Assembly (NCBI GenBank): GCA_035626475.1
Contig: DASPNP010000064.1
Location: 1 to 41,590 of the forward strand
Origin: DASPKT01 sp035626475
GTDB lineage: Bacteria; Pseudomonadota; Alphaproteobacteria; Azospirillales; Azospirillaceae
Direction: 5' to 3'
DNA length: 41,590 bases
This document shows, one piece after another, positions 16,516-25,044 of this stretch (its first letter is position 1; every line of letters begins with the position of its first letter). The translations under genes and the position numbers were made by a program. The notes beneath the pieces were generated by a model, which was not told the DNA's origin, ran no database searches, and saw only the letters and a list, made by a program, of their open reading frames with translations.

Positions 16516-17190
16516 TCAGGCCGGTTCGGTGCCGCCATGGGCGGTGGACCAGCCGGCCGGATCGTGCAGGAACTTCTCGACCTCGGCCGTGGTGCGGTCG
16601 TCGAAATAGCCGCCTTCGCGCGCCGCGGCCAGCACGTCCCACCAGGTCGCCAGCGCGTGCAGCCGCACGCCCATGGCGTCCATCGTCTCCCTGCTCTTGG
16701 CGAAGATGCCGTAATGGAAGACGACGAAGGCATGCTCGCAGACGCCGCCGGCCTGGCGGATGGCGTTGACGAATCCGACCTTGCTGCCGCCGTCGGTGGT
16801 CAGGTCCTCGACCAGCAGCACGCGCTGGCCTTCGGTGATGACCCCCTCGATCTGGGCGTTGCGGCCGAAGCCCTTGGGCTTCTTGCGGATGTACTGCATC
16901 GGCAGGCCCATGCGCTCGCTCATCCAGGCGGCGAAGGGAATGCCCGCCGTCTCGCCGCCGGCGACCGCGTCGATGGCCTCGAAGCCCGCGTCGCGCATGA
17001 TCGTTTCGGCACCGTAATCGATGATCGCCTTGCGGGCGCGCGGGAAGCTGATGATCTTGCGGCAGTCGATATAGACGGGGCTGGCGCGGCCCGACGTCAG
17101 GATGAAGGGTGTGTCCGCATTGAAGTGCACGGCCTTGATGTCCAGCAGGATGCGGGCGGTCTGGGTGGCGGCGGTCTTGGCGTCGATCAT
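16516..17190 (-). CDS. pyrE: Orotate phosphoribosyltransferase
   Basis: Transfers ribose-5-phosphate from PRPP to orotate to make OMP, the fifth step of UMP synthesis; cytoplasmic dimer. 224 aa, normal length. The PRPP-binding loop is VLLVEDLTTDGGS (residues 124-136). 'LTSGRASPVYIDCRKI' near the N-terminus and 'RKKPKGFGRNAQIEG' (the flexible catalytic loop with its K/R residues) are conserved family features. An AGGAC sequence precedes the ATG. It lies 48 bp downstream of pyrC on the same strand, so the two consecutive-pathway genes (steps 3 and 5) are probably one transcription unit. Confidence 0.97.
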   Translation of the reverse strand: MIDAKTAATQTARILLDIKAVHFNADTPFILTSGRASPVYIDCRKIISFPRARKAIIDYGAETIMRDAGFEAIDAVAGGETAGIPFAAWMSERMGLPMQYIRKKPKGFGRNAQIEGVITEGQRVLLVEDLTTDGGSKVGFVNAIRQAGGVCEHAFVVFHYGIFAKSRETMDAMGVRLHALATWWDVLAAAREGGYFDDRTTAEVEKFLHDPAGWSTAHGGTEPA

Positions 17191-17238
17191 GGCTTCGTCC
17201 TGCTGGTGTGGCGCGCGGCGGGGCGTCGGGGGAGGGGT

Positions 17239-18294
17239 TTAGCCCTCAATCAGCCGCCAGTCCAGCCGTTCCCCGCCCCGGAAGGGCAGCACCACGACCG
17301 TGCCGCCGCCGTCCACGATCTCCGGCACCAGGGTCCCCGACTTCTCCAGCGTGATGCGGTCCGCGTTGGGCGCGATGCCGTGGAAGCGCGGGCCGTTCAG
17401 GCTGGCAAAGGCTTCGAAATTGTCCAGCGCGCCCTCCTCGTCGAAGGCCTGGGCGTAGAGTTCGATGGCGTTGGCGGCGGTGAAGATGCCGGCGCAGCCG
17501 CAGCCCGATTCCTTGGCGCTCTGCGGGTGCGGCGCGCTGTCGGTGCCGAGGAAGAACCAGGGCTCGCCCGAGGTCGCGGCCCGGCGCAGCGCCAGCCGGT
17601 GCTTCTCGCGCTTGGCGATCGGCAGGCAGTAGAGATGCGGCCGGATGCCGCCGGCGAAGATGCTGGATCGGTTGATGAAGAGATGGTGCGCCGTGATGGT
17701 GCAGCCGATGCGGCCCGATGGCCCATGCGCCCGCACCGCCGCCACCGCCTCCTCGGTCGTGGCGTGCTCCAGCACGACCTTGAGGGCCGGGAAATCGGCC
17801 AGCAGCGGCGTCAGCACCCGGTCGATGAAGACCGCCTCGCGGTCGAAGATGTCCACGGCCGGGTCGGTCACCTCGCCATGGATCAGCAGCGGCATGCCGA
17901 TCCGCTGCATGCGCTCCAGCACCGGATGGACCAGACGGATGTCGCTGACGCCGTGAGCGGAGTTGGTGGTGGCGTGCGCCGGGTACAGCTTCACCGCCCG
18001 GAACACGCCCTCGCTGAAGCCGCGCTCCAGATCGTCTGCGTCGGTGTGGTCGGTCAGGTAGCAGGTCATCAGCGGCGTGAAGCCGCTGCCTTCCGGCAGC
18101 GCCGCCATGATCTCGTCCCGGTACGCCACGGCCTTCGCGGTGTCCGTCACCGGCGGCACCAGATTCGGCATGACGATCGCCCGCCCCATCTGCCGCGTGG
18201 AGAAGGGCAGCACCGCCCGCAGCATCGCGCCGGTGCGCAGATGCAGGTGCCAGTCGTCCGGCCGGGTGAGGGTGAGGCGCTGGGGGGCGGTCAT
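17239..18294 (-). CDS. pyrC: Dihydroorotase (class II)
   Basis: Cyclises N-carbamoyl-aspartate to dihydroorotate in pyrimidine synthesis using a dinuclear zinc centre. 351 aa, matching the roughly 348-aa E. coli-type enzyme. The start at 18294 opens with MTAPQRLTLTRPDDWHLHLR, and HLHLR supplies two metal histidines. The carboxylated lysine is in 'AVKLYPAHATTNS', further ligands are in 'LLIHGEV' and 'VLEHATT', and the catalytic Asp is in 'LGTDSAPHP'. GGGAG lies about 12 nt ahead of the ATG. It is the first gene of the pyrC-pyrE pair and is divergent from hisS, with 142 bp between the two starts. Confidence 0.97.
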   Translation of the reverse strand: MTAPQRLTLTRPDDWHLHLRTGAMLRAVLPFSTRQMGRAIVMPNLVPPVTDTAKAVAYRDEIMAALPEGSGFTPLMTCYLTDHTDADDLERGFSEGVFRAVKLYPAHATTNSAHGVSDIRLVHPVLERMQRIGMPLLIHGEVTDPAVDIFDREAVFIDRVLTPLLADFPALKVVLEHATTEEAVAAVRAHGPSGRIGCTITAHHLFINRSSIFAGGIRPHLYCLPIAKREKHRLALRRAATSGEPWFFLGTDSAPHPQSAKESGCGCAGIFTAANAIELYAQAFDEEGALDNFEAFASLNGPRFHGIAPNADRITLEKSGTLVPEIVDGGGTVVVLPFRGGERLDWRLIEG

Positions 18295-18436
18295 GGCGGG
18301 AGCTCCCGGGAAGGGTTCGTGGCTGGGTTCTAGGCCCATTCCGAGCAGGGCTCAACCCCGCCGGGAGCAGTGGCGCAACGCCCACCGAGCGGGTACATAG
18401 GCCGGCACGCCCCTGAACGCACAGTCGAGCACCCCC

Positions 18437-19792
18437 ATGGCCCTGATCACGCCCCGCACCCCGCCCGGCACGATGGAGCTGCTGCCGCGCCGGCAGATCG
18501 CCTTCCAGCGCATGCTGGACACGATCCGCCGGGTCTATGAGCGGTTCGGCTTCCTGCCCGTCGAGACGCCGGTGTTCGAGACGGTGGACGTGCTGCTGAC
18601 CAAGACCGGGGGCGAGACCGAGAAGCAGGTCTATTTCGTCCAGAGCACCGGGGCGCTGGAGCAGGGCAAGAAGCCGGAGCTGGCGCTGCGCTTCGACCTG
18701 ACCGTGCCGCTCGCCCGCTATGTGGCGGAGCATGAGCACGAGCTGTCCTTCCCCTTCCGCCGCTACCAGATGCAGCGTGTCTATCGGGGCGAGCGGGCGC
18801 AGAAGGGCCGGTACCGCGAGTTCTACCAGTGCGACATCGACGTGATCGGCAAGGACACGCTGCCGGTCGCCTTCGACGCGGAGATGCCGGCCGTCATCTA
18901 CACCGTATTCTCTGAGCTGGGCGTCGGGCCGTTCCGCATCAACTTCAACAACCGCAAGGTCCTGCTGGGCCTGTTCGAGAGCCTGGGCCTGGCGGAGGCG
19001 GAGCGGCGCGCGCTGGTGCTGCGCGAGATCGACAAGCTCGACAAGATCGGCCGCGACGCGGTGAAGGGCAACCTCACCGGCGGCGAGACGGCGCTGGCCG
19101 AGGACGTCGCCGAGCGCATCCTGTCCCTCATCGACATCACCGGCGACAGCGCCACCGTCATCGCCAGGCTGGAGGCGATGGGCGTGGAGGGCGAGACCTT
19201 CGCCGCCGGCCTGTCGGAGCTGCGGCAGGTGGCGGACGCGCTGAAGGCCTTCGGCGTGCCGGAGACGCACTGGCGCATCAACCTCGCCATCGCCCGCGGC
19301 CTCGACTACTACACCGGCACCGTCTACGAGACCTTCCTGACCGACCATCCCGGCATCGGCAGCGTCTGCTCCGGCGGGCGCTACGAGAACCTGGCCAGCC
19401 AGTACAGCAAGAGCCGGCTGCCCGGCGTCGGCATCTCCATCGGCGCCACCCGGCTGTTCTACGTGCTGCAGGAGGCGGGGCTGGTACAGGACGGCGACAG
19501 CACGGTCCAGACGCTGGTGACCCAGATGGACCCGGCCCTGCTGCCCGACTATCTCGCCATCGCCGGAGAGCTGCGCGCCGCCGGGATCAACACCGAGATC
19601 CATCTGGAGCCGGCCAAGATCGCGCGCCAGATGAAATATGCCGACAAGGCGGGCATCCGGCTGGCGCTGCTGATGGGGTCGGACGAGAAGGCGGCCGGCA
19701 CCGTCACCGTCAAGGATATGCGCACGGGCGCGCAGGATACGGTGGCACGGGCGGAACTCGTCGCCGCGGTCCGGGCGCGACTTGTGGCTTGA
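18437..19792 (+). CDS. hisS: Histidine--tRNA ligase, atypical subtype for an alphaproteobacterium
   Basis: Class II synthetase that charges tRNA-His; cytoplasmic, 451 aa. Motif 2 is 'RYQMQRVYRGERAQKGRYRE'. The histidine-specific motifs are 'RGLDYYTGTVYE' and 'SVCSGGRYENL'; motif 3 is 'LPGVGISIGATRLF', with ATR where most bacterial enzymes have DRL/DR. The N-terminus 'ITPRTPPGTMELLPRRQIAF' is unlike the usual alphaproteobacterial 'PVRGTHDLL' and, from memory, is very close to HisS of Xanthomonadaceae. It could be a horizontally acquired or second copy. The motif-2 loop keeps the Q-K/R-G-R residues that in canonical enzymes read the tRNA-His end. A hairpin follows the stop. Confidence 0.93.
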   Translation: MALITPRTPPGTMELLPRRQIAFQRMLDTIRRVYERFGFLPVETPVFETVDVLLTKTGGETEKQVYFVQSTGALEQGKKPELALRFDLTVPLARYVAEHEHELSFPFRRYQMQRVYRGERAQKGRYREFYQCDIDVIGKDTLPVAFDAEMPAVIYTVFSELGVGPFRINFNNRKVLLGLFESLGLAEAERRALVLREIDKLDKIGRDAVKGNLTGGETALAEDVAERILSLIDITGDSATVIARLEAMGVEGETFAAGLSELRQVADALKAFGVPETHWRINLAIARGLDYYTGTVYETFLTDHPGIGSVCSGGRYENLASQYSKSRLPGVGISIGATRLFYVLQEAGLVQDGDSTVQTLVTQMDPALLPDYLAIAGELRAAGINTEIHLEPAKIARQMKYADKAGIRLALLMGSDEKAAGTVTVKDMRTGAQDTVARAELVAAVRARLVA

Positions 19793-19796
19793 AGGA

Positions 19797-19827
19797 CACA
19801 GGGGCCGGATTTCGCTCCGGCCCTGTG
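19797..19827 (+). terminator. Hairpin after hisS, possible terminator
   Basis: CACAGGGGCCGGA pairs with TCCGGCCCTGTG with one bulged G and a 6-nt loop, 5 bp after the hisS stop. There is no T run, so termination would be inefficient or Rho-assisted. Confidence 0.5.
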
Positions 19828-19920
19828 ATCGCCCTCACTGCGGTATTTGCGATAATAAGTAATCAATTTAGGACAATTTCGGAACGGACCGGCGCCGCTC
19901 TTCAAGGGTCTACTTCACTA

Positions 19921-19950
19921 TTGTAGGTAGCCCCCTGTTCTTGCGATAAT
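19921..19950 (+). promoter_or_regulatory. Predicted promoter of the class A PBP gene
   Basis: TTGTAG (19921-19926) and GATAAT (19945-19950) are spaced 18 bp. The latter is preceded by TGC, giving an extended -10 (TGCGATAAT). The predicted start is near 19957, about 38 nt before the ATG. The decamer TTGCGATAAT also occurs at 19847-19856 in the same AT-rich gap and may be a second promoter. Confidence 0.5.
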
Positions 19951-19994
19951 GCGCCGCACGCCCAAGAACTCGATCCGGAAAGTCCTTATTAACC

Positions 19995-22900
19995 ATGGCC
20001 GATGCATCTCTCACAGCCGGCACCAGGAAGTCGGAAGCGGGGCGTGGCATGGGTGGGGCGCGTTGGATCAAGGGCATGGCATGGGGCGTCTCCCTGACCA
20101 TCGCCGCCGGCGTGGGCGGTGCCGCCTGGTACGAGACGAAAACCTCCTGGCTGCAATCGCACCTGCTGGCCCGGCTGGGCAAGGACCTGACCTACCGCGT
20201 CGCGGCCGGCCCGACCGACAAGGTGCGCTATCCCGAGCACGGCCCCTATGACGAGCGGCTGGGCTATGTCGGCCTGCCGAAGTTCATCGAGCGGCTGAGC
20301 GCCGGCCCCTACCGGGTGGAGCAGCAGGCGCGCTGGTCGCAGCCGATGCTCGACTACCACGCCTTCGGCGGCTTCACGCCCTATGCCGAGAAGACGGCCG
20401 CCGGGCTCAGCATCTTCGACCGCGCCGGCAACCCGCTGCACAACGCCAAGTTCCCCGAGCGCACCTACGCCAACTATTCGGCCGTGCCGCCGCTGGTGGT
20501 GCGCTCGCTGCTGTTCATCGAGAACCGGGAGCTGCTGGACCCCACATACCCGAACCGCAATCCGGCGGTGGAGTGGGACCGCTTCGCGCTGGCCGTCATC
20601 GGCATGCCGCTGGAGGCGCTGTTCCCCGAGCGCCAGCAGATCGGCGGCAGCACGCTGGCGACCCAGATCGAGAAGTACCGGCATTCGCCCGGCGGCCAGA
20701 CCTCCGGCGGCACCGACAAGCTGCGCCAGATGATGTCGGCCAGCGTCCGCGCCTATCTGGCCGGCTCCGACACGACCAAGGCCCGCTTCCAGATCGTCGT
20801 CGATTATCTGAACTCCACGCCGCTGTCGGCCCGGCCGGGCATCGGCGAGGTGAACGGGCTGGGCGACGGGCTCTGGGCGTGGTTCGGCACCGACTTCGCC
20901 ACCGCCAACCGCATCCTCGCCAAGCCCGCCCGCACCGAGGACGAGCTGGCGCGCCAGGCCATCGTCTACAAGCAGGTGCTGAGCCTGCTGCTGGCCCAGC
21001 GCCGCCCCAGCTTCTACCTGTCGGTCAACCGCACCGCGCTGGAGACGCTGGCGAACCAGCATCTGAGCACGCTGGAGAAGGCGGGCGTCATCGACGCCGC
21101 CCTGGCCGACGCCGCCCGGAACTTCAAGCTGCGCTTCCGCCCGGACCCGCCGCAGCTGCCCGAGGTCTCCTTCGTCGAGCAGAAGGCGGTCAACGCCATC
21201 CGCAACCGGCTGCTGGGCATGCTGGGCACCCGCTCGCTCTACGAGCTGGACCGGCTGGATCTGTCGGTCGAGACGACACTGGACCAGGCGGCGCAGGACC
21301 GGGTGACCCAGGTGCTGAAGCGCCTGCGCGACCCGTCGGCCACGACCGAGCTGGGGCTGGTGGGCGAGCGGCTGCTGGGTGCCGCCGACCCGGCCAAGGT
21401 GGTCTACAGCGTCACCGTCTATGAGCGGACGCCGACCGCGAATCTGGTGCGCGTCCAGGTCGACACGCTGGACCAGCCGCTGGACCTGAACGAGGGCGCC
21501 AAGCTCGACCTCGGCTCCACCGCCAAGCTGCGCACGCTGGTGAGCTATCTGGAGATCGTCGCCAAGCTCTACGGCCGGCTGCACATGATGAAGCCGCACG
21601 AGCTGGAGGCGGTGGCCGTCGACGCCCAGGACCGCATGACCCAATGGGTGGCGCGCACGCTGGCATCGCACCAGGAGCAGGGGCTGGGCGATCCGGGGCT
21701 GGAGGGCGTGCTGACCCTCGCCATGCAGCGCGAATACTCGGCCAGCCCGGGCGAGCGCTTCTTCACCGGCGGCGGCCTGCACACCTTCGGCAACTTCGAC
21801 AACAAGGACAATGGCCGGGTGATGAACGTCGGCGAGGCGTTCCGGCACTCGGTCAACCTGGTCTTCATCCGCATGATGCGGGACATCGTGAACCACTATA
21901 TCGCCGAGGGCCCGGCCCGTAAGGACGATGTCATGGACGATCCCCGCCATCCCGTGCGCCAGATGTACCTGGCCCGCTTCGCGGACCAGGAGGGCAGCGT
22001 CTACCTGAACAAGTTCTGGGGCGAGTACCAGGGCCTGTCGCCGGACGCGGCGCTCGCCAAGCTCGGCACCAAGCTGAAGGGCATCCCCGACCGCTTAGCC
22101 GTCGCCTACCGCACCGTGCGGCCGCAGGCGACCCAGGCGGAGATGGCGGCCTTCATCCGCAAGCATGTGGCGCCCGAGGCCGCCTTCAACGCCGCCTCGC
22201 TGTACGAGAAGTACGACCCGGCCAAATGGTCGCTGAACGACCGCGGCTACATCGCCCGCACCCATCCGCTGGAGCTGTGGCTGGTCGCCTATCTGCAGGA
22301 CAGCCCGAAGCCGGTGCGGCGCGACATGCTGAAGGAGAGCTCGTCGTCGCGGCAGGAGAGCTACCAGTGGCTCTTCACCACCCGGCACAAGCGCGCCCAG
22401 GACACCCGCATCGGCATCATGCTGGAGGAGGAGGCCTTCTCCCGCATCCATGCGGAATGGAAGCGGCTGGGCTACCCGTTCGAGTCGCTCATCGCCTCCT
22501 ACGCCACCTCCATCGGCAGCTCGGCCGACCGGCCCGGCGCGCTCGCCGACCTGATGGGCGTGATCGTGAACGACGGCGTGCGCCTGCCGACGGCGCGGGT
22601 GAAGAAGCTGCACTTCGCCGCCGGCACGCCCTACGAGGCGGTGGTCTCCTATGACGACCGCATGCAGGGCGAGCGGGTGATGACGCCCGAGGTCGCCCGC
22701 ATCGTCCGGCTGCACCTGAACGACATCGTGCAGAACGGCACGGCGCGGCGCGTCAACGGCGCCTTCACCACGCCCGACGGCAATCCCATCATGATCGGCG
22801 GCAAGACCGGTACCGGCGACCACCGGTTCGAGCGCTACGGGCCGGGCGGCTCGGTGCTGGAGAGCCGGGTGGTGAACCGCACCGCGACCTTCGTCTTCTA

Positions 22901-23069
22901 CATCGGCGACCGCTTCTTCGGCGTCATCACCGCCCATGTCCACGGTCCCGACGCCGCCAACTACCATTTCACCAGCGCCCTGCCGTCGCAGCTGCTGAAG
23001 GCCATGGCCCCGGCGCTGCAGCCGCTGATCCAGCAGCAGCCGCAGACGGCGGAGGCGGGGGCGCTCTGA
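19995..23069 (+). CDS. Large class A penicillin-binding protein (GT51 transglycosylase plus transpeptidase)
   Basis: 1024 aa, bifunctional peptidoglycan synthase in the inner membrane facing the periplasm. TM helix about residues 25-45. The GT51 domain has its catalytic-Glu region as 'LLFIENRELL' (E176; usual form EDxxF) and 'GGSTLATQIEK' (217-227; usual GGSTxTQQ), then 'YLNSTPLSARPGIGEVNGLG'. The transpeptidase motifs are complete: STAK at 508-511, SVN at 619-621, KTGT at 937-940. The distance between SVN and KTGT is long (over 300 residues), pointing to an inserted region of about residues 640-830, and the GT51 motifs are divergent. This places it in a large atypical subgroup rather than PBP1a/1b. 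The stop lies 14 bp from the convergent hydrolase stop. Confidence 0.88.
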   Translation: MADASLTAGTRKSEAGRGMGGARWIKGMAWGVSLTIAAGVGGAAWYETKTSWLQSHLLARLGKDLTYRVAAGPTDKVRYPEHGPYDERLGYVGLPKFIERLSAGPYRVEQQARWSQPMLDYHAFGGFTPYAEKTAAGLSIFDRAGNPLHNAKFPERTYANYSAVPPLVVRSLLFIENRELLDPTYPNRNPAVEWDRFALAVIGMPLEALFPERQQIGGSTLATQIEKYRHSPGGQTSGGTDKLRQMMSASVRAYLAGSDTTKARFQIVVDYLNSTPLSARPGIGEVNGLGDGLWAWFGTDFATANRILAKPARTEDELARQAIVYKQVLSLLLAQRRPSFYLSVNRTALETLANQHLSTLEKAGVIDAALADAARNFKLRFRPDPPQLPEVSFVEQKAVNAIRNRLLGMLGTRSLYELDRLDLSVETTLDQAAQDRVTQVLKRLRDPSATTELGLVGERLLGAADPAKVVYSVTVYERTPTANLVRVQVDTLDQPLDLNEGAKLDLGSTAKLRTLVSYLEIVAKLYGRLHMMKPHELEAVAVDAQDRMTQWVARTLASHQEQGLGDPGLEGVLTLAMQREYSASPGERFFTGGGLHTFGNFDNKDNGRVMNVGEAFRHSVNLVFIRMMRDIVNHYIAEGPARKDDVMDDPRHPVRQMYLARFADQEGSVYLNKFWGEYQGLSPDAALAKLGTKLKGIPDRLAVAYRTVRPQATQAEMAAFIRKHVAPEAAFNAASLYEKYDPAKWSLNDRGYIARTHPLELWLVAYLQDSPKPVRRDMLKESSSSRQESYQWLFTTRHKRAQDTRIGIMLEEEAFSRIHAEWKRLGYPFESLIASYATSIGSSADRPGALADLMGVIVNDGVRLPTARVKKLHFAAGTPYEAVVSYDDRMQGERVMTPEVARIVRLHLNDIVQNGTARRVNGAFTTPDGNPIMIGGKTGTGDHRFERYGPGGSVLESRVVNRTATFVFYIGDRFFGVITAHVHGPDAANYHFTSALPSQLLKAMAPALQPLIQQQPQTAEAGAL

Positions 23070-23082
23070 CACCGGGTGGGGC

Positions 23083-24012
23083 TCAGTGCCCTACCCGTTC
23101 CGCCAGGAAGGCGTCGACATCGGCCCAGACGCGGTCGCGGATCTCGTCGCGTTCCATCATCAGCTCGTGCTCGGCCGGCGGGTAGGTCTTGTGGACGGCG
23201 TCCGGCAGGCGGCGCGCCAGCCGGGCGTGCAGGGCCGAGCGCACCACCCGGTCGCCGCCGGCGCTGAGGATCAGCACGGGGATGTCCACCCGCTCCAGCG
23301 GCGCCCGCCACAGCGCCCTGATGGAGCGGTAGGCGGCGTCCAGCCAGCCGAAGGTGGCGCCACCCAGGATCAGGCACGGATTATTCCGGTAGGCCTCGAT
23401 ATAGACGCGGAAGCGGCGCGGGTCGGAGGTCAGCACGTTGCCCTCGAACCGGTGCGCCTCCTCGCGATAGTCGATCTGGCCCGGCGCGTAGCGCTCCGCC
23501 AGCCCCAGCGCCGCCCCGGCGCGCGCCAGCGCGGGCACCAGCCATTCCGGGAAGGGCCCGGTCTCGATGCCCAGCATGGCCGCCGACAGGATCAGCGCCC
23601 GGAACGGGTGCGGGCGCTCGGCCACGAAGCGGGTCATGACATGCGCGCCCATGCTGTGGGCGAAGCAGATCACCGGCCGGCCGTCCATGCCGATGTCATG
23701 GGCGCGCAGCACCGCCTCGGCCGCGTCCAGATACTCCCCGAAGTCGCGGATATGGCCCTTCTGCGGGTTGGCGAGCGCGCGCGACGACAGCCCCTGGCCC
23801 GGCCAGTCCCAGCTGACCACGCGCCAGCCGCGCGCCGCCCAGTCGGCGGCCTGCTCGGCGTATTTCTCCAGGAACTCGCTGCGGCCGGTGACCAGCACGC
23901 AGGTGCCCCGGGCGGGACCGTCGGGCAGCCACTCGCCTGTCCGGACGGTGCCGCCGGGAATCTCGACCGTGCCCTGGCGCCACCCGCCGCCGATCGCCGC
24001 CAACCCTTCCAT
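23083..24012 (-). CDS. Alpha/beta hydrolase, lysophospholipase (PldB)-like
   Basis: 309 aa, cytoplasmic, no signal peptide. The oxyanion region is 'VLVTGRSEFLEKYAE', the GRxEFxEKY form typical of PldB-type alpha/beta hydrolases. The nucleophile is S120 in 'CFAHSMGAH', the acid is in 'LILSAGGDRVV', and the histidine is in 'YPPAEHELMMERD'. The family cleaves monoacylglycerols or lysophospholipids, but the substrate is not provable here. GAGGGGCGGA immediately precedes the ATG at 24012. It is divergent from ribF with 85 bp between starts, and convergent with the PBP gene. Confidence 0.88.
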   Translation of the reverse strand: MEGLAAIGGGWRQGTVEIPGGTVRTGEWLPDGPARGTCVLVTGRSEFLEKYAEQAADWAARGWRVVSWDWPGQGLSSRALANPQKGHIRDFGEYLDAAEAVLRAHDIGMDGRPVICFAHSMGAHVMTRFVAERPHPFRALILSAAMLGIETGPFPEWLVPALARAGAALGLAERYAPGQIDYREEAHRFEGNVLTSDPRRFRVYIEAYRNNPCLILGGATFGWLDAAYRSIRALWRAPLERVDIPVLILSAGGDRVVRSALHARLARRLPDAVHKTYPPAEHELMMERDEIRDRVWADVDAFLAERVGH

Positions 24013-24065
24013 TCCGCCCCTCGATGCTCCGGTGCCCGAAGCTTAGAGAAAAGCTTGGCCTAGGC

Positions 24066-24083
24066 AAGCGCGGGCCCGCGCTT
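24066..24083. promoter_or_regulatory. Perfect 18-bp palindrome between divergent genes
   Basis: AAGCGCGGGCCCGCGCTT is fully self-complementary and lies between the divergent starts of the lysophospholipase-like gene and ribF, directly followed by TTATATCC, the only AT-rich patch near ribF. It could be an operator for a dimeric regulator or a cruciform; no known regulator is recognised. Confidence 0.4.
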
Positions 24084-24097
24084 TATATCCGGGAGCC

Positions 24098-25033
24098 ATG
24101 AAGCTTTTCCGGCACCACACCGACCTCCCCGACGATGTGCGCGGCTGCGCCGTGGCGCTGGGCAATTTCGACGGCGTGCACCGGGGCCACCGCACCGTCA
24201 TCGCCGAGGCGCAGGCCCAGGCGGTCCGGCTGGGCGCTCCCTCGGCGGTGCTAACCTTCGAGCCGCACCCCCGCACTCTGTTCCGGCCGCAGGACCCCGC
24301 CTTCCGCCTGACGCCCTTCCGCATCCGCGCCCGCCTGATCGAGGCGCTGGGCGTGGACGCGCTGTTCATGCTGCATTTCGACGAGGCGCTGTCCCGAATG
24401 ACCGCCGAGGACTTCGTCGCCGAGGTGCTGGTGCGCGGCCTGGGCGCCCGGCACGTGGTGGCCGGCTACGACTTCGTGTTCGGCTATAAGCGCGGCGGCG
24501 ACATGGCATTCCTGCGCCAGGAGGGCGAGCGCCACGGCTTCGGCGTCACCGAGGTGGCGCCGGTCGGGCAGGATGCGGAGATCTTCTCCTCCACCCGGGT
24601 GCGCACGCTGCTGCAGGCCGGCGACCCGCAGGGCGCGGCATCGATCCTGGGCCATCCCTTCGAGATCGAGGGGCGGGTGGAGCATGGCGACCAGCGCGGC
24701 CGCACCATCGGCTTCCCCACCGCCAACATCGAGCTGGGCGAATATCTGCGCCCGGCCTTCGGCGTCTATGCCGTGCGCGCCGGCATCGACCAGGGCGGCG
24801 ACACGGTCTGGCATCCCGGCGTGGCGAACCTCGGCAAGCGCCCGACGGTCGGCGGCACGGTGGAGCGGCTGGAGGTCCATCTGTTCGATGTCGACGAGGA
24901 CCTCTACGGCAAGCATGTGCGGGTGCAGCTGCTGCACTTCATCCGGCCGGAGATGAGGTTCGAGAGCTTCGACGCGCTGAAGGCGCAGATCCAGCTCGAC
25001 GCCCGGACGGCCCGCGACCTTCTGAAGCCATAG
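24098..25033 (+). CDS. ribF: Bifunctional riboflavin kinase / FAD synthetase
   Basis: Phosphorylates riboflavin to FMN and adenylates FMN to FAD; cytoplasmic. 311 aa, standard length. The N-terminal nucleotidyltransferase domain has 'GNFDGVHRGH' (residues 22-31), 'FEPHPRTLF' and 'FSSTRVRTLLQAGD'. The C-terminal flavokinase domain has 'GRTIGFPTANIEL', 'GVYAVRAG' and 'NLGKRPTVGG', ending in 'EVHLFDVDEDLYGKHVRVQL'. GGGAG lies just before the ATG. In many alphaproteobacteria ribF lies next to ileS and lspA (recall); here it is about 2.7 kb upstream of them, separated by a hydrolase and the tetR/gst pair, which look like later insertions (inference). Confidence 0.97.
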   Translation: MKLFRHHTDLPDDVRGCAVALGNFDGVHRGHRTVIAEAQAQAVRLGAPSAVLTFEPHPRTLFRPQDPAFRLTPFRIRARLIEALGVDALFMLHFDEALSRMTAEDFVAEVLVRGLGARHVVAGYDFVFGYKRGGDMAFLRQEGERHGFGVTEVAPVGQDAEIFSSTRVRTLLQAGDPQGAASILGHPFEIEGRVEHGDQRGRTIGFPTANIELGEYLRPAFGVYAVRAGIDQGGDTVWHPGVANLGKRPTVGGTVERLEVHLFDVDEDLYGKHVRVQLLHFIRPEMRFESFDALKAQIQLDARTARDLLKP

Positions 25034-25044
25034 GGGCAGGGACC

